64,000 nt of DNA from Streptomyces eurythermus (GCF_014649115.1 NZ_BMSK01000009.1:1-64000), one strand, 5' to 3'. Shown: positions 1 to 7,434, counted from the first letter of the stretch. Notes: a model not told the origin generated them from the sequence alone. Program-made: numbers and translations.

Positions 1-456
1 CTCATCGAGATCTACCAGAACTGCAACATCTTCAACGACGGCGCCTTCGACGCCCTCAAAGACAAACAACAGGCCCAGGAGGCGCTGATCCGTCTGGAGC
101 ACGGGCAGCCGATCCGGTTCGGCGCCGACGGCACACGAGGGGTCGTACGCGACCGGGCCACCGGTGACCTGAAGGTCGTCACCGTGACCACGGAGAACGA
201 GGCGGACATCCTGGTCCACGACGCGCACGCCGCGTCCCCGACCACCGCCTTCGCCCTCTCCCGCCTCGCCGACCCCGACACCCTCCACCACACCCCCATC
301 GGCGTGTTCCGCTCCGTCGACCGGCCCGTCTACGACACCCTCATGGCCGACCAACTCGACACCGCCGTGGATCAGCGCGGCAAGGGCGACCTCGCCGCAC
401 TGCTCGCCGGCGGCGACACCTGGACGGTCGTGGGCGGCCGAGCGACGCGCCCCTAG
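1..456 (+). CDS. korB: 2-oxoacid:ferredoxin oxidoreductase beta subunit, C-terminal part
   Basis: This is the last 151 residues of the thiamine-diphosphate-binding beta subunit of a 2-oxoacid:ferredoxin oxidoreductase, most likely the 2-oxoglutarate enzyme (KorAB). That enzyme forms succinyl-CoA and passes electrons to ferredoxin in the cytoplasm. The frame is open from the first base to the TAG at 454-456, and the start lies off the left edge. The stretch IEIYQNCNIFNDGAF at the very beginning is a conserved signature of the beta subunit. It is followed by the C-terminal region typical of actinobacterial KorB (DILVHDAH, then FALSRLADP). Family membership is recognised from these stretches. 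The exact oxoacid substrate is inferred from actinobacterial relatives. The next gene converges on it only 10 bases away. Confidence 0.88.
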   Translation, partial: LIEIYQNCNIFNDGAFDALKDKQQAQEALIRLEHGQPIRFGADGTRGVVRDRATGDLKVVTVTTENEADILVHDAHAASPTTAFALSRLADPDTLHHTPIGVFRSVDRPVYDTLMADQLDTAVDQRGKGDLAALLAGGDTWTVVGGRATRP

Positions 457-466
457 CGGGCGACGG

Positions 467-862
467 TCAGCCCAGGACCGGTACGAAGCCGCCCCGAGTC
501 GTGTCCGAGGAGAGCAGGGCGGGCCAGTCCAGGGTCTGCGGGAGCCGGTCCAGGGACAGCACCACCGCGCCGCCGGCCCGCTCGGTGTCGTCGCACCAGT
601 CGGCCATGTGGCCCGGTGCCGTGCCGTCGTCGGAGCCGCCGGCCACCGGCGCGGCGAGCGCGGGGACGAGGACTCCGTGCTCGCCGGGTCCGTCCACCAC
701 GCACAGGGTGAGCCGGGGCACGATGCTCCAGCCCTCGCACCGGGGTATCGCCCCGCCGGGCGCGGTCAGCGGCGGCAGGGCGTCGTGGACGGGCGCTCCC
801 GCCAGCAGGAGCACGGGCGTGGCACCGCGGACGAACAACGTGTTCTCGGGTTCGAGCAGCAT
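467..862 (-). CDS. Hypothetical protein, 131 aa
   Basis: This small protein is not recognised. It has no signal peptide, membrane segment or obvious catalytic motif. It is rich in Pro, Ala, Gly and Asp, and its N-terminal half has the alternating hydrophobic pattern of a beta-rich fold (TLFVRGATPVLLLAG, then TLCVVDG). The ATG at 862 is preceded by an AAAGAG-like ribosome site. The gene converges on korB and is followed upstream by a short degenerate repeat and then the HTH gene, which has the same orientation. A real gene is supported by strong third-position G+C bias and a sensible start. No function can be offered. Confidence 0.6.
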   Translation of the reverse strand: MLLEPENTLFVRGATPVLLLAGAPVHDALPPLTAPGGAIPRCEGWSIVPRLTLCVVDGPGEHGVLVPALAAPVAGGSDDGTAPGHMADWCDDTERAGGAVVLSLDRLPQTLDWPALLSSDTTRGGFVPVLG

Positions 863-907
863 GGGGCCACTCTTTCAGCCCGCCGGCCCGCCACGAATGC
901 CGGCCGG

Positions 908-967
908 TGCCCTACGGCTGCCGACCCGTGTCCTACGGCTACCGAATCCCGTGTCCTACGACTGCCG
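908..967. repeat. Three short degenerate direct repeats
   Basis: The block CCTACGGCTGCCG recurs with small changes at 911-923, 932-944 and 955-967, at spacings of 21 and 23 bases. It lies between the stop of the HTH gene and the start of the 131-aa gene, both on the minus strand. It may be a small binding-site array or a simple slippage duplication. Nothing more can be said from sequence. Confidence 0.4.
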
Positions 968-1435
968 GCCGGCCTCCTCGGGTCTCTCCCCTCGGTTCAG
1001 CTTCCGCAGTGTCTCCCTGCTCCAGCCGGAGATGCGGGCCAGGTCCGACTGACGGACGCCGCCTATGGCCGCGTCGCGCAGTGAGGACTGGAGTGCCTCC
1101 GTCGCCTCCTCCAGGCGGCCCAGGGCCTCGCGACGGCGGCCGGCGTCCCTGCGCACCTTGTGTTCCAGGGCGCTGTGCAGGGTGAACACCGCGGGCCGGC
1201 CGCCGGTTCCCTGCACCCGGACGAGGATCCGCAGGCCGGGGGCGTCCGGGGCGACCAGGGCGGCCACGGTCTGCCGGTGCTGGGCCATGTAGCGGTCGAA
1301 GGCCTGCACGGCGGCGTCGGCGGCGTGGTACCCGTAGAACCAGGTCGGAGTGACGGCCTGCGTGCACCAGTCGTCGGCGCCCCCGCGCTGCACCTCGACG
1401 GCGAACACCGTCCGCTGCGGACGCGCCTCTTCCAT
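956..1435 (-). CDS. Small protein with C-terminal helix-turn-helix, 159 aa
   Basis: The C-terminal third (about residues 122-146, AAIGGVRQSDLARISGWSRE) reads as a helix-turn-helix with the usual pattern of a small residue, a turn and a recognition helix (SDLARISGWSRETLRKL). The N-terminal about 95 residues are an uncharacterised domain with many aromatic residues (TWFYGYHAADAAVQAFDRYM). A likely coiled-coil-like helix rich in Arg and Glu (95-120) joins the two. There is no sensor domain that I recognise. A GAGGGGGAG ribosome site precedes ATG 1435. The gene is divergent from the hydroxyacid dehydrogenase, and a strong inverted repeat sits between them, so local or autoregulation is plausible but inferred. 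Confidence 0.65.
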   Translation of the reverse strand: MEEARPQRTVFAVEVQRGGADDWCTQAVTPTWFYGYHAADAAVQAFDRYMAQHRQTVAALVAPDAPGLRILVRVQGTGGRPAVFTLHSALEHKVRRDAGRRREALGRLEEATEALQSSLRDAAIGGVRQSDLARISGWSRETLRKLNRGERPEEAGRQS

Positions 1436-1509
1436 GGCTCCCCCTCTTTCCGCTGGTCAGCAGGGGCCTTACCAGGATCCCTCACTTCAGTGAAACGTGC
1501 CACTGTTCG

Positions 1510-1546
1510 GGCGCCAACAAGCCTCTGTAACAACCTTGTTGGCGCC
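1510..1546. promoter_or_regulatory. 12-bp inverted repeat in a divergent intergenic region
   Basis: GGCGCCAACAAG (1510-1521) and CTTGTTGGCGCC (1535-1546) are perfect inverted copies around a 13-base centre. The element lies between the divergently read HTH gene (start 1435) and the D-2-hydroxyacid dehydrogenase (start 1638). Its position away from any gene end favours an operator over a terminator. The neighbouring HTH protein is the obvious candidate ligand, but that is inference. Confidence 0.55.
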
Positions 1547-1637
1547 AGTCTCCGCAACAGGCGCCGAATGCCCCGCCTTCGGGGGCGAGTTCACAGGGTG
1601 GGTAGAGTCGCCCGCAGGACACAGGGGAGGACACGCC

Positions 1638-2597
1638 GTGCGGCTTCGTTGCGTGGTGCTGGACGATTTCCAGGGGGTGGCCACCGAGGCCGCCGACTGG
1701 TCGGTGCTCGGGGACCGGGTGGAGGTCGTCGCGCTGCGCGAGCACCTCCACGACGAGGACGCCCTCGCCGCGGCCCTCGCCGACTACGACATCGTCGTCA
1801 CCCTGCGCGAACGCGTCCCCTTCCCCGGCTCCCTGATCTCCCGCCTCCCCCGACTGAAACTGCTGATCGCCTCCGGGATGCGCAACAGCGTCATCGACTA
1901 CGCCGCCGCCGAGGCGCACGGCGTCACCGTGTGCGGTACGCAGAGTTCGGGCACCCCGCCGGTCGAGCTGACCTGGGCGCTGCTGCTCGGTCTCGCCCGG
2001 GGCATCGTCCAGGAGAACAACGCCCTGCGCGCGGGCGGCCCCTGGCAGTCGACCGTCGGCGCCGATCTGCACGGCCGGCGGCTGGGGCTGCTCGGGCTGG
2101 GCAGGATCGGCAGCCGGGTGGCGCGGGTCGGCCTCGCCTTCGGGATGCGGGTCTGCGCGTGGAGCCGGAACCTCACCGAGGAGCGGGCCGGGGAGGTGGG
2201 CGTGGAACTGGCCGGCTCGAAGGAGGAACTGCTCGCCGGCAGCGACTTCGTCTCCGTTCACCTGGCCCTCGGCGACCGCACCCGCGGCCTCGTCGGCGCC
2301 GCCGAACTCGCCCTGATGAAGCCGACCGCCTATCTGGTCAACACCTCCCGCGCGGCCATCGTCGACCAGGACGCGCTGCTGGCCGCGCTGCACGAGGGCC
2401 GCATCGCCGGCGCCGGTGTCGACGTCTTCGACATCGAGCCGCTGCCCGCCGGCCACCCGATGCGCACCGCGCCCCGCCTCCTGGCCACACCCCACCTCGG
2501 CTACGTCTCCCAGGCCAATTACACGACGTACTACGGCCAGGCCGTGGAGAACATCCAGGCCTACCTCGCGGGCTCCCCGCTACGACGGCTCCCCTGA
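1638..2597 (+). CDS. D-isomer-specific 2-hydroxyacid dehydrogenase (NAD(P)-dependent)
   Basis: This 319-residue cytosolic oxidoreductase belongs to the D-2-hydroxyacid dehydrogenase family (phosphoglycerate, glyoxylate or hydroxypyruvate type reductases). The GTG at 1638 is chosen because GGGGAGG ends 7 bases before it. The longer open frame upstream has no ribosome site and unrelated sequence. The nucleotide-binding motif GLGRIG is at residues 153-158. The catalytic set is present: Arg238 in NTSRAA, Glu267 in DIEPLP and His286 in TPHLGY. Length fits the family. It lacks the C-terminal ACT domain of serine-pathway SerA, so it is probably a general 2-hydroxyacid reductase. The substrate cannot be decided. 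It has no operon partner; a chaplin gene follows 250 bases on. Confidence 0.88.
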   Translation: MRLRCVVLDDFQGVATEAADWSVLGDRVEVVALREHLHDEDALAAALADYDIVVTLRERVPFPGSLISRLPRLKLLIASGMRNSVIDYAAAEAHGVTVCGTQSSGTPPVELTWALLLGLARGIVQENNALRAGGPWQSTVGADLHGRRLGLLGLGRIGSRVARVGLAFGMRVCAWSRNLTEERAGEVGVELAGSKEELLAGSDFVSVHLALGDRTRGLVGAAELALMKPTAYLVNTSRAAIVDQDALLAALHEGRIAGAGVDVFDIEPLPAGHPMRTAPRLLATPHLGYVSQANYTTYYGQAVENIQAYLAGSPLRRLP

Positions 2598-2764
2598 GCC
2601 CCGCCGCGACGGCCGCCCCGTGCGGACCGGGGAGACGGGCACCCCGTCCCACGGGTCAACACGGGGCCCGTCCGCCGTCACACGAACAGCCCAGCCGCCG
2701 TTCCGGTGTCCGCACGGAACGGCACGGTCCCTTGCCGTTGAAAGGGTGATCCCCGGCTGATCGG

Positions 2765-2792
2765 CGTGACCCGCTCCGCGCGGCGCCGTTGA
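2765..2792 (+). promoter_or_regulatory. BldN-type promoter for the first chaplin
   Basis: CGTGAC (2765-2770), exactly 16 bases, then CGTTGA (2787-2792). This matches the developmental ECF sigma factor BldN consensus as I recall it (CGTAAC-N16-CGTTGA) with one mismatch. It lies about 65 bases upstream of the chaplin ATG. A second CGTTGA at 2736-2741 lacks a well-placed partner. Confidence 0.6.
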
Positions 2793-2856
2793 ACGGGAAG
2801 TGCGGCGGCTGGCCTGCCGCCGCGCGCTTCCCCACAAGCAACAAAAGGAGAACGTG

Positions 2857-3192
2857 ATGTCTCGCATCGCGAAGGCGGCCGCTGTCGCCCTCGGCGCCGG
2901 CGCCGTGGTGGTCAGCGGGTCCGGCCTGGCCCTGGCCGACGCGGACGCCCACGGCGCGGCCGTCGGCAGCCCGGGCGTCATTTCCGGCAACCTGATCCAG
3001 GTGCCGATCGGCATCCCGATCAACGTGTGCGGCAACACCATCGACATCATCGCCCTGCTGAACCCGGCCTTCGGCAACGCCTGCGCCAACGTGGGCGACG
3101 AGGGCAAGCACGAGAAGCCCGGCAAGCCCGGTCCCACCAAGCCCGGCAAGCCCGGCAACCACGGCCACGGCGACGACGGCTACGGCCGCTGA
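2857..3192 (+). CDS. Short chaplin with a charged KPG-rich tail
   Basis: Chaplins are secreted amyloid-forming proteins that coat aerial hyphae and make them hydrophobic. This 111-residue precursor has a Sec signal peptide (residues 1-27, ending LALA before DADAHG). One chaplin domain follows, from GAAVGSPGVISGN to NPAFGNACAN, with the two conserved Cys of INVCGN and GNACAN. Unlike a typical short chaplin, which ends at this point, it continues for about 30 residues (KHEKPGKPG, KPGKPGNHGHGDD), a Lys/Pro/Gly/His-rich hydrophilic tail with no sortase signal. ATG 2857 follows AAAAGGAG, and an in-frame GTG three bases earlier is less well spaced. A BldN-like promoter precedes it and a hairpin terminator follows. 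In position it resembles chpG of S. coelicolor. Confidence 0.93.
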   Translation: MSRIAKAAAVALGAGAVVVSGSGLALADADAHGAAVGSPGVISGNLIQVPIGIPINVCGNTIDIIALLNPAFGNACANVGDEGKHEKPGKPGPTKPGKPGNHGHGDDGYGR

Positions 3193-3216
3193 ACCGTCGG
3201 CACCCCGCAGACAAGA

Positions 3217-3241
3217 GCCCCGGCACTCCGAGCGCCGGGGC
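3217..3241. terminator. Hairpin terminator between chaplin and melC2
   Basis: GCCCCGGC (3217-3224) and GCCGGGGC (3234-3241) form a perfect stem with a 9-base loop, flanked by AAGA and CTT. It lies between the convergent chaplin (+) and tyrosinase (-) genes and could serve both. There is no U-tract, which is usual in Streptomyces. Confidence 0.65.
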
Positions 3242-3313
3242 CTTGCCGCACCCACTCCACACCTGCTCACGCGCGCAAGCGCACACCTCCTCACGTGCCC
3301 CCGGCAGAGCCGT

Positions 3314-4180
3314 TCACGCGTACCGGTAGACCCGGCTCATGTCCTCCAGCTGGTCCGGTGTCTCGTCCCACGGCGGCAGCTTCTGGTGCCGGGCCACGAC
3401 CCGGCCGTGCTGGGCGTCGCCGGCCCGGGGCGGCTCGGCCGGCAGATAGCGCCGATCGCGGTGCGCTCGCTGCCAGCGGTACCACTGGAGGTCCAGGAAG
3501 GCGTGGTGCAGCCAGAACACCGGGTCGTTGACGGACGCGCCGCCGAGCATGACCCCGCCGACCCAGCGGTGCACCCGGTTGTGATTGCGCCAGGAGGCGC
3601 TGCCGCTGCCGCTGCCCCAGCCCTCCAGCTTGTTGCGGAAGCCCTTGCGGACGGTCGAGTCCCAGGGCCAGGCGTCGTAGACGGGGTCGTCGAGCGCCCA
3701 CTGGAGCTCGCTGCGGGTGGGCAGTTGGATGGGGGCGGCCGAACGGCCCAGGTCCCGGGTGAGGAACCTGCCGTCGGTGACGCCCTCCTTGATGGTCCAG
3801 TGACCCGCCGCGTAGGCGAACGGACCGGTCGTCACCTGCCGGTCGGAGCGCCGCCCGTTGCCGCCGAGCAGGTCCTCCGTCCACGGCACGGACGTAGTCG
3901 TACGGTCCCGGGTCCAGTCCCAGTACGGCACCGTCACCGAGGAGTCGACCCGGCGCAGGGCCCGCTCCAGCTCCAGCAGGAACCTGCGGTGCCAGGGCAG
4001 GAAGGACGGCGCCATGTGGGCGCTGCGCAGGCCCGCCTCGCCGTCGGCGTTGTAGTAGTCGATGTGCATCCGCACGAACTCGTCGTACTCACCGCGCCGT
4101 TTGAGCTCCAGCAGCGCGTTCACGAACCGGCGCCGCTCCCCGGCGGTGAGCGCGCCGACGTTCTTACGCACGTACGCCAT
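3314..4180 (-). CDS. melC2: Tyrosinase (melanin synthesis)
   Basis: This is a binuclear type-3 copper monooxygenase of 288 residues that oxidises tyrosine to L-DOPA and dopaquinone, the precursors of melanin. All six copper ligands are visible. CuA: His39 (RMHIDYY), His55 (SAHMAPSFLPWH) and His64. CuB: His200 and His204 (HNRVHRWVGG) and His226 (FWLHHAF). The PYWDW and NDPVFWLHHA blocks are also intact. There is no signal peptide of its own; in Streptomyces the enzyme is exported and loaded with copper by its partner MelC1. The start overlaps the melC1 stop by 17 bases, so translation is coupled. The region around residues 187-196 (WGSGSGSASW) carries a Gly/Ser-rich insertion compared with the usual enzyme, from memory. 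Confidence 0.95.
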   Translation of the reverse strand: MAYVRKNVGALTAGERRRFVNALLELKRRGEYDEFVRMHIDYYNADGEAGLRSAHMAPSFLPWHRRFLLELERALRRVDSSVTVPYWDWTRDRTTTSVPWTEDLLGGNGRRSDRQVTTGPFAYAAGHWTIKEGVTDGRFLTRDLGRSAAPIQLPTRSELQWALDDPVYDAWPWDSTVRKGFRNKLEGWGSGSGSASWRNHNRVHRWVGGVMLGGASVNDPVFWLHHAFLDLQWYRWQRAHRDRRYLPAEPPRAGDAQHGRVVARHQKLPPWDETPDQLEDMSRVYRYA

Positions 4181-4694
4181 GCCGTCCCCCCATATGCGCG
4201 TGGCCGGCGGCCGGCCCGGCCTCCGTCAGGTCGCGCAGCCGCCGGCCGGGCCCCATCTCGTCCACGGCCGCCCGGGTCGCCTCCAGCGGCGTCCGGTACG
4301 ACGTGTAGTGGTCGACCATGCTCAGCCAGGAGCCGTCGGCCCGGCGCATCAGGTGCAGCGGACGGCCGTCCACCGTGATCCGCCATGTGCCGCCGCCCGC
4401 CGCCTGACGCCCCGCCGCGGGCACCAGGACACCCTGGATACGGCGGCCCCGGTAGTTCTCGTCGAAGACGCCGCCGTCGGCCGGCCCGGCCGGGTGCGCG
4501 GGCCGGGAGGCGGCGACGACCGGGGTCAGCGCCAGCGCGGCGGCGGAGGCCAGCAGCCCCCGCGCCACCTCCCTGCGGGACCGCCCGGCCCCGGCCTCCC
4601 GATGAACCTTGCCCTCCCGATGGGGCCCGGCCTCCTGATGGGGTCCGGCGTCCTGGTGGGGTCCGACCGTCACTTCGCCGACACCGACGACCAT
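4164..4694 (-). CDS. melC1: Tyrosinase copper chaperone (caddie protein) with Tat signal
   Basis: MelC1 binds apo-tyrosinase, delivers copper and carries it out through the Tat pathway. The mature part is clear: FDENYRGRRIQGV, then DGRPLHLMRR and MVDHYTSYRTPLEATRAAVDE are family hallmarks. A twin-arginine motif (SRREVARGLLA) precedes the hydrophobic ASAAALALTPVVAA segment. It is odd that about 38 residues precede the twin-Arg motif. They contain a His-rich repeat (GPHQDAG, GPHQEAG, GPHREG, VHREAG). The ATG at 4694 has a good GAGGAG ribosome site, so this extension is probably real and not a wrong start. It forms an operon with melC2, with a 17-base overlap. Confidence 0.9.
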   Translation of the reverse strand: MVVGVGEVTVGPHQDAGPHQEAGPHREGKVHREAGAGRSRREVARGLLASAAALALTPVVAASRPAHPAGPADGGVFDENYRGRRIQGVLVPAAGRQAAGGGTWRITVDGRPLHLMRRADGSWLSMVDHYTSYRTPLEATRAAVDEMGPGRRLRDLTEAGPAAGHAHMGGRHGVRA

Positions 4695-4800
4695 GCTCGC
4701 TCCTCGTCCGGGTGCAGATGTCCGTACGGGCTAACCGGCCGAGGGCGCGCGGGGTCACCGCCGTAGAGCCATACGAGCCACAGGGGCCGTAGGGCGTCGG

Positions 4801-5319
4801 TCAGCGGCCCGGGCCCGTGGCCAGGTTGCCGCCCGCGACGGTGCGCAGGACCGGCGCGAGGACACCGGCCTGGGGGAGCTTGGTGGACGGCAGGCCGAAG
4901 CGGTCCGCGTCCGGTGCGGTCAGCGGGGCGTCCAGCGCCAGGCCGGGCGCGAGGGCCCGTACGTCACCGGCGGGCGCGTTCACGTCGAGGTGGTCGAAGT
5001 CGTCGCCCAAGAGGCGCGGCAGCGGAGCCCTGCCGTCCAGACCGGGCAGCCCGCCGCTCACCGGCAGCTGGGGCAGGGTCCGGTCGGGCAGCAGCCGGCC
5101 GGTGACGTAGCGGGGCCCCTCGGGGGCGCCGGGCTTGACCAGCGGCACCTCGGCGCGCAGCCTGGGCACCTCCATGTCCAGCGCCCGGGACACACCGCCC
5201 AGGGGCACGGGGACGGGAACCGTACCGGCCGCGGCGGCGGGACCGGCGGCTCCCACGGTGGCCGCGAGGCCCGCGACGACGGCGGCGAGGGTGCCTCGGG
5301 TGAGGGTGATCGGTTTCAT
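4801..5319 (-). CDS. Unknown secreted protein, 172 aa
   Basis: A Sec-type signal peptide opens the protein (MKPITLTRGTLAAVVAGLAATVGAAGPAAAAG, cleaved near residue 32). A Pro/Leu-rich, low-Cys mature part follows, with no recognised domain. It has repeated PxLRAEVPL- and LPxLP-like patches, suggesting an extended wall-associated or surface protein. ATG 5319 is preferred over a start 24 codons upstream because the signal peptide begins here and an AAAGGG ribosome site precedes it. It sits between melC1 and the other small secreted genes of the chaplin locus, so a role at the hyphal surface is plausible but only by context. Confidence 0.7.
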   Translation of the reverse strand: MKPITLTRGTLAAVVAGLAATVGAAGPAAAAGTVPVPVPLGGVSRALDMEVPRLRAEVPLVKPGAPEGPRYVTGRLLPDRTLPQLPVSGGLPGLDGRAPLPRLLGDDFDHLDVNAPAGDVRALAPGLALDAPLTAPDADRFGLPSTKLPQAGVLAPVLRTVAGGNLATGPGR

Positions 5320-5494
5320 CACGGGTACGGGCCCTTTCGGAATGCGGGGGTTCGACGTCCGTACCGCGTAACGAGCGGGAAAGGCCCGCATTTCACAATT
5401 CCCCCGGGTGCCGTAATAGTCAGCTCGTCCAGAAGTCCCACCAGCGGTCGGTACGAGGATTCCGGCCGGGCTGCCGGGCCCGTGGACCGGGGTG

Positions 5495-5998
5495 TCAGGT
5501 GCGCAGGCCGCGGGCGGGCAGATAGACGTGCGCGGCGGCGTCCGTGGTCTCCGGGGAACCGGCGAACGCGGCCAGCTCCGGTCCCTCCACCGAGCGGCGG
5601 GGGCCGGCCGACGGGCAGATCCGGGTGGTGAACATGAAGTAGGCGTAGCCGAGTTCCCCGACCGCCTCCAGCCAGTCCGCCGGCGGCGTGGCCTGGCGGC
5701 TGAGCTGCGGCATCTGCAGCACGATCTGCCCGGCGAGGACCAGCATGGAGACCTTCAGACTCGGCCGGGCCATGCCGATCACGGGCTCGCCGCCCACGGG
5801 CAGGTCCATGTCCTTCAGGAGCCGGGCGACGGCGGCGGACGCGCCCTGCGGGCCGTCGGGGCCGTCGCCCAGGGAGCAGGCGAGCAGACAGGGGGTGTGG
5901 CCGTTGCCCTCCTCGTTCCTGGCCATCCAGGCGAGCAGCGCGAGCGTGCCGAGGTCGGCGGCGCGGAAGGGGCGGGTTTCGCTTGATGCTGAGGTCAT
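5495..5998 (-). CDS. Conserved hypothetical protein, possibly DUF5949
   Basis: This is a 167-residue cytoplasmic protein beginning MTSASSETRPFRAADLGTLA, with no signal peptide. Its features recall, from memory, the Streptomyces family DUF5949: the RPFRAADLGTL opening, a central SLGDGPDGPQGASAAVARLL stretch, and a late PPADWLEAVGELGYAYFMFTTR block. No reaction is known for that family. The start at 5998 is chosen because the sequence upstream (26 codons, Arg-rich) has no conservation pattern. The ribosome site there is weak. It is flanked by genes for secreted proteins on the same strand, but the gaps of more than 100 bases argue against a tight operon. Confidence 0.62.
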   Translation of the reverse strand: MTSASSETRPFRAADLGTLALLAWMARNEEGNGHTPCLLACSLGDGPDGPQGASAAVARLLKDMDLPVGGEPVIGMARPSLKVSMLVLAGQIVLQMPQLSRQATPPADWLEAVGELGYAYFMFTTRICPSAGPRRSVEGPELAAFAGSPETTDAAAHVYLPARGLRT

Positions 5999-6127
5999 CG
6001 CGCGACCATATCGACGGGCGGAGCAGCGGCCCGGTGCTCTCTCACCCGTCCGGAGCAGCGTCCGGGACCTCGCCACACGATCGGGCGACGTGGTCCCGGA
6101 CGTACCGGGGCGGGGCCGGGGCGGGCG

Positions 6128-6412
6128 TCAGCGCAGGGGCAGACCGCCGAGCAGCCCCCGCTGGTTGAGCGTCGTGGTGGCGCCCTTGACGCTGTTCAGC
6201 ACGGAGCCCTTGTTCTCGGTGTCGAGCGCGTCCGACTGTTGCTGGAGCGGCATCAGGTCCTTCACGCCGGGCGGGTGTTCCGTCAGCTGGGCGAGTCCGC
6301 CGTTGAGGCTCATGGGCGGCAGGTGCTGGGCGTCGTAGGCGAACGCGGGTGCGGTGACGCCGACGAGGGCCACGGAACCGGCGACAACGGCGGCGGCCTT
6401 GAGGGACTTCAT
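6128..6412 (-). CDS. Small unknown secreted protein, 94 aa
   Basis: A signal peptide (MKSLKAAAVVAGSVALVGVTAPAFA, cleaved before YDAQ) and a 69-residue mature part are visible. The mature part is rich in Leu, Gln and Asn (LNGGLAQL, LMPLQQQSDALDTENKG, TTTLNQRGLLGGLPL) with no Cys. No family is recognised. The Gln/Asn content and repeated LNGG/LLGG elements are unlike the other secreted genes here. ATG 6412 follows AAGGAACACG. Upstream on the minus strand is a perfect CGTTGA hexamer (TCAACG at 6454-6459 on the plus strand), the BldN -10 element, although the matching -35 is poor. That hints at expression together with the chaplins. Confidence 0.68.
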   Translation of the reverse strand: MKSLKAAAVVAGSVALVGVTAPAFAYDAQHLPPMSLNGGLAQLTEHPPGVKDLMPLQQQSDALDTENKGSVLNSVKGATTTLNQRGLLGGLPLR

Positions 6413-6541
6413 CGTGTTCCTTTCTTGGCAACTCACGTCACCCAGGAAATGCGGACGCCCTGCTCAACGATTTCCGCACGACCCGGAAACCCCGCACGGA
6501 GAAGACATATGAGATCCCCCGGAGACCGCGGGGGTGCCGCG

Positions 6542-7261
6542 TCAGCCGGCCGGGGCCGGGCCGGGTACGGAGGCCGGGGTGGCCGCGGTCGTACCGTCCG
6601 GGGTGGCCGCGGCCGTGCCGGCCGGCGTGGGCAGCTCGGTCACGGTGAGCCCGGAACCGCCGCCGAACAGGCCGGTCAGCAAGTCGAGCAGACCGGACAG
6701 CAGACCGTCGAGGGACGGCAGTTGCTGGTCGGGGTCGTCGGTGGTGGCCGCCTCGTCGGTGGTGGCCGTCTGGCCGGTGGTGGACGCCTCGTCGGTGGTG
6801 GCCGTCTGGCCGGTGTCCACCGCGCCGGTGACGGCCTTCACCAGGTTCTCGATCGCGCTCACCAGCGCGCCGAGCGCGTCGCCGAGGGCGTCACGGGCCA
6901 CGGGCGCACCGACGTGGGCGTGGCGCGCGGTCACCGGGGCGGCCGGGGGCGCGGCGGCCCTGATGACCGCCTCCTTCGCCGCCTCGCCCAGCCTTCTCGC
7001 CTCGTCGGCGGGCAGCCTGCCCGCCTCCAGCGAGCGGCTGAGCAGGTCGGCGACCGGGCTCAGCTCGGGATGGGTCCGGCCCAGGGACCTGACCTGGGCG
7101 AGCAGCCTCTCCTTCTCCGCCGCCGGGACGGACGCCCGGGACGCGGTACGCCCGTGCTCCCCGGCCGCGTCGGCGGCGAGCGCCACCGGGCCGGTGATGC
7201 CGGCCAGCACGGCCGCGCAGAGGACGGTGGACGCCAGACGCCGGGCGGGCAGAACACGCAT
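6542..7261 (-). CDS. Unknown secreted or surface protein, 239 aa
   Basis: It begins with a Sec signal peptide (MRVLPARRLASTVLCAAVLAGITGPVALAADA). An alpha-helical Ala/Glu/Arg-rich region follows (about 45-105), with heptad-like spacing (KERLLAQVRSL, LLSRSLEAGRL, EARRLGEAAKEAV). A Thr-rich stretch with two TGQTATTDEA copies comes next, then a hydrophobic Gly/Leu segment (LDGLLSGLLDLLTGLFGGGSG) and a Pro/Ala/Thr tail. There is no LPXTG motif. The late Leu/Gly segment could insert in a membrane or self-associate. AAAGGAA precedes ATG 7261. It is not recognised as any named family. Its place between two chaplin genes is the only functional hint. Confidence 0.68.
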   Translation of the reverse strand: MRVLPARRLASTVLCAAVLAGITGPVALAADAAGEHGRTASRASVPAAEKERLLAQVRSLGRTHPELSPVADLLSRSLEAGRLPADEARRLGEAAKEAVIRAAAPPAAPVTARHAHVGAPVARDALGDALGALVSAIENLVKAVTGAVDTGQTATTDEASTTGQTATTDEAATTDDPDQQLPSLDGLLSGLLDLLTGLFGGGSGLTVTELPTPAGTAAATPDGTTAATPASVPGPAPAG

Positions 7262-7278
7262 GGGGGTTCCTTTCGGTG

Positions 7279-7303
7279 GACGGTGGGACCTGAGCCCACC
7301 GTC
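7279..7303. promoter_or_regulatory. Inverted repeat in the leader of the 239-aa secreted gene
   Basis: GACGGTGGG (7279-7287) and CCCACCGTC (7295-7303) are perfect inverted copies with a 7-base loop, located just upstream of the ribosome site for the gene starting at 7261 (minus). It could be a leader hairpin or an operator. It may also act as a terminator for transcripts leaving the upstream chaplin gene. Confidence 0.45.
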
Positions 7304-7434
7304 TGATCACCGATGGCACCCCGCAACCGCTCGTCCGCCGCGCGTGATCCGTACGAGGGAGCGCGAACCGGCCGCCCGTTCCGCGCCACGAGCGCGGACC
7401 GGACGGCCGGCCGAAGGGGGGTGCGTTCCCGGCG

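Noticed and set aside
2736..2741. A second CGTTGA upstream of the first chaplin as another BldN promoter
   Set aside because: The best upstream hexamer (CGGAAC at 2715-2720) is at 15-base spacing. The site at 2765-2792 fits better.
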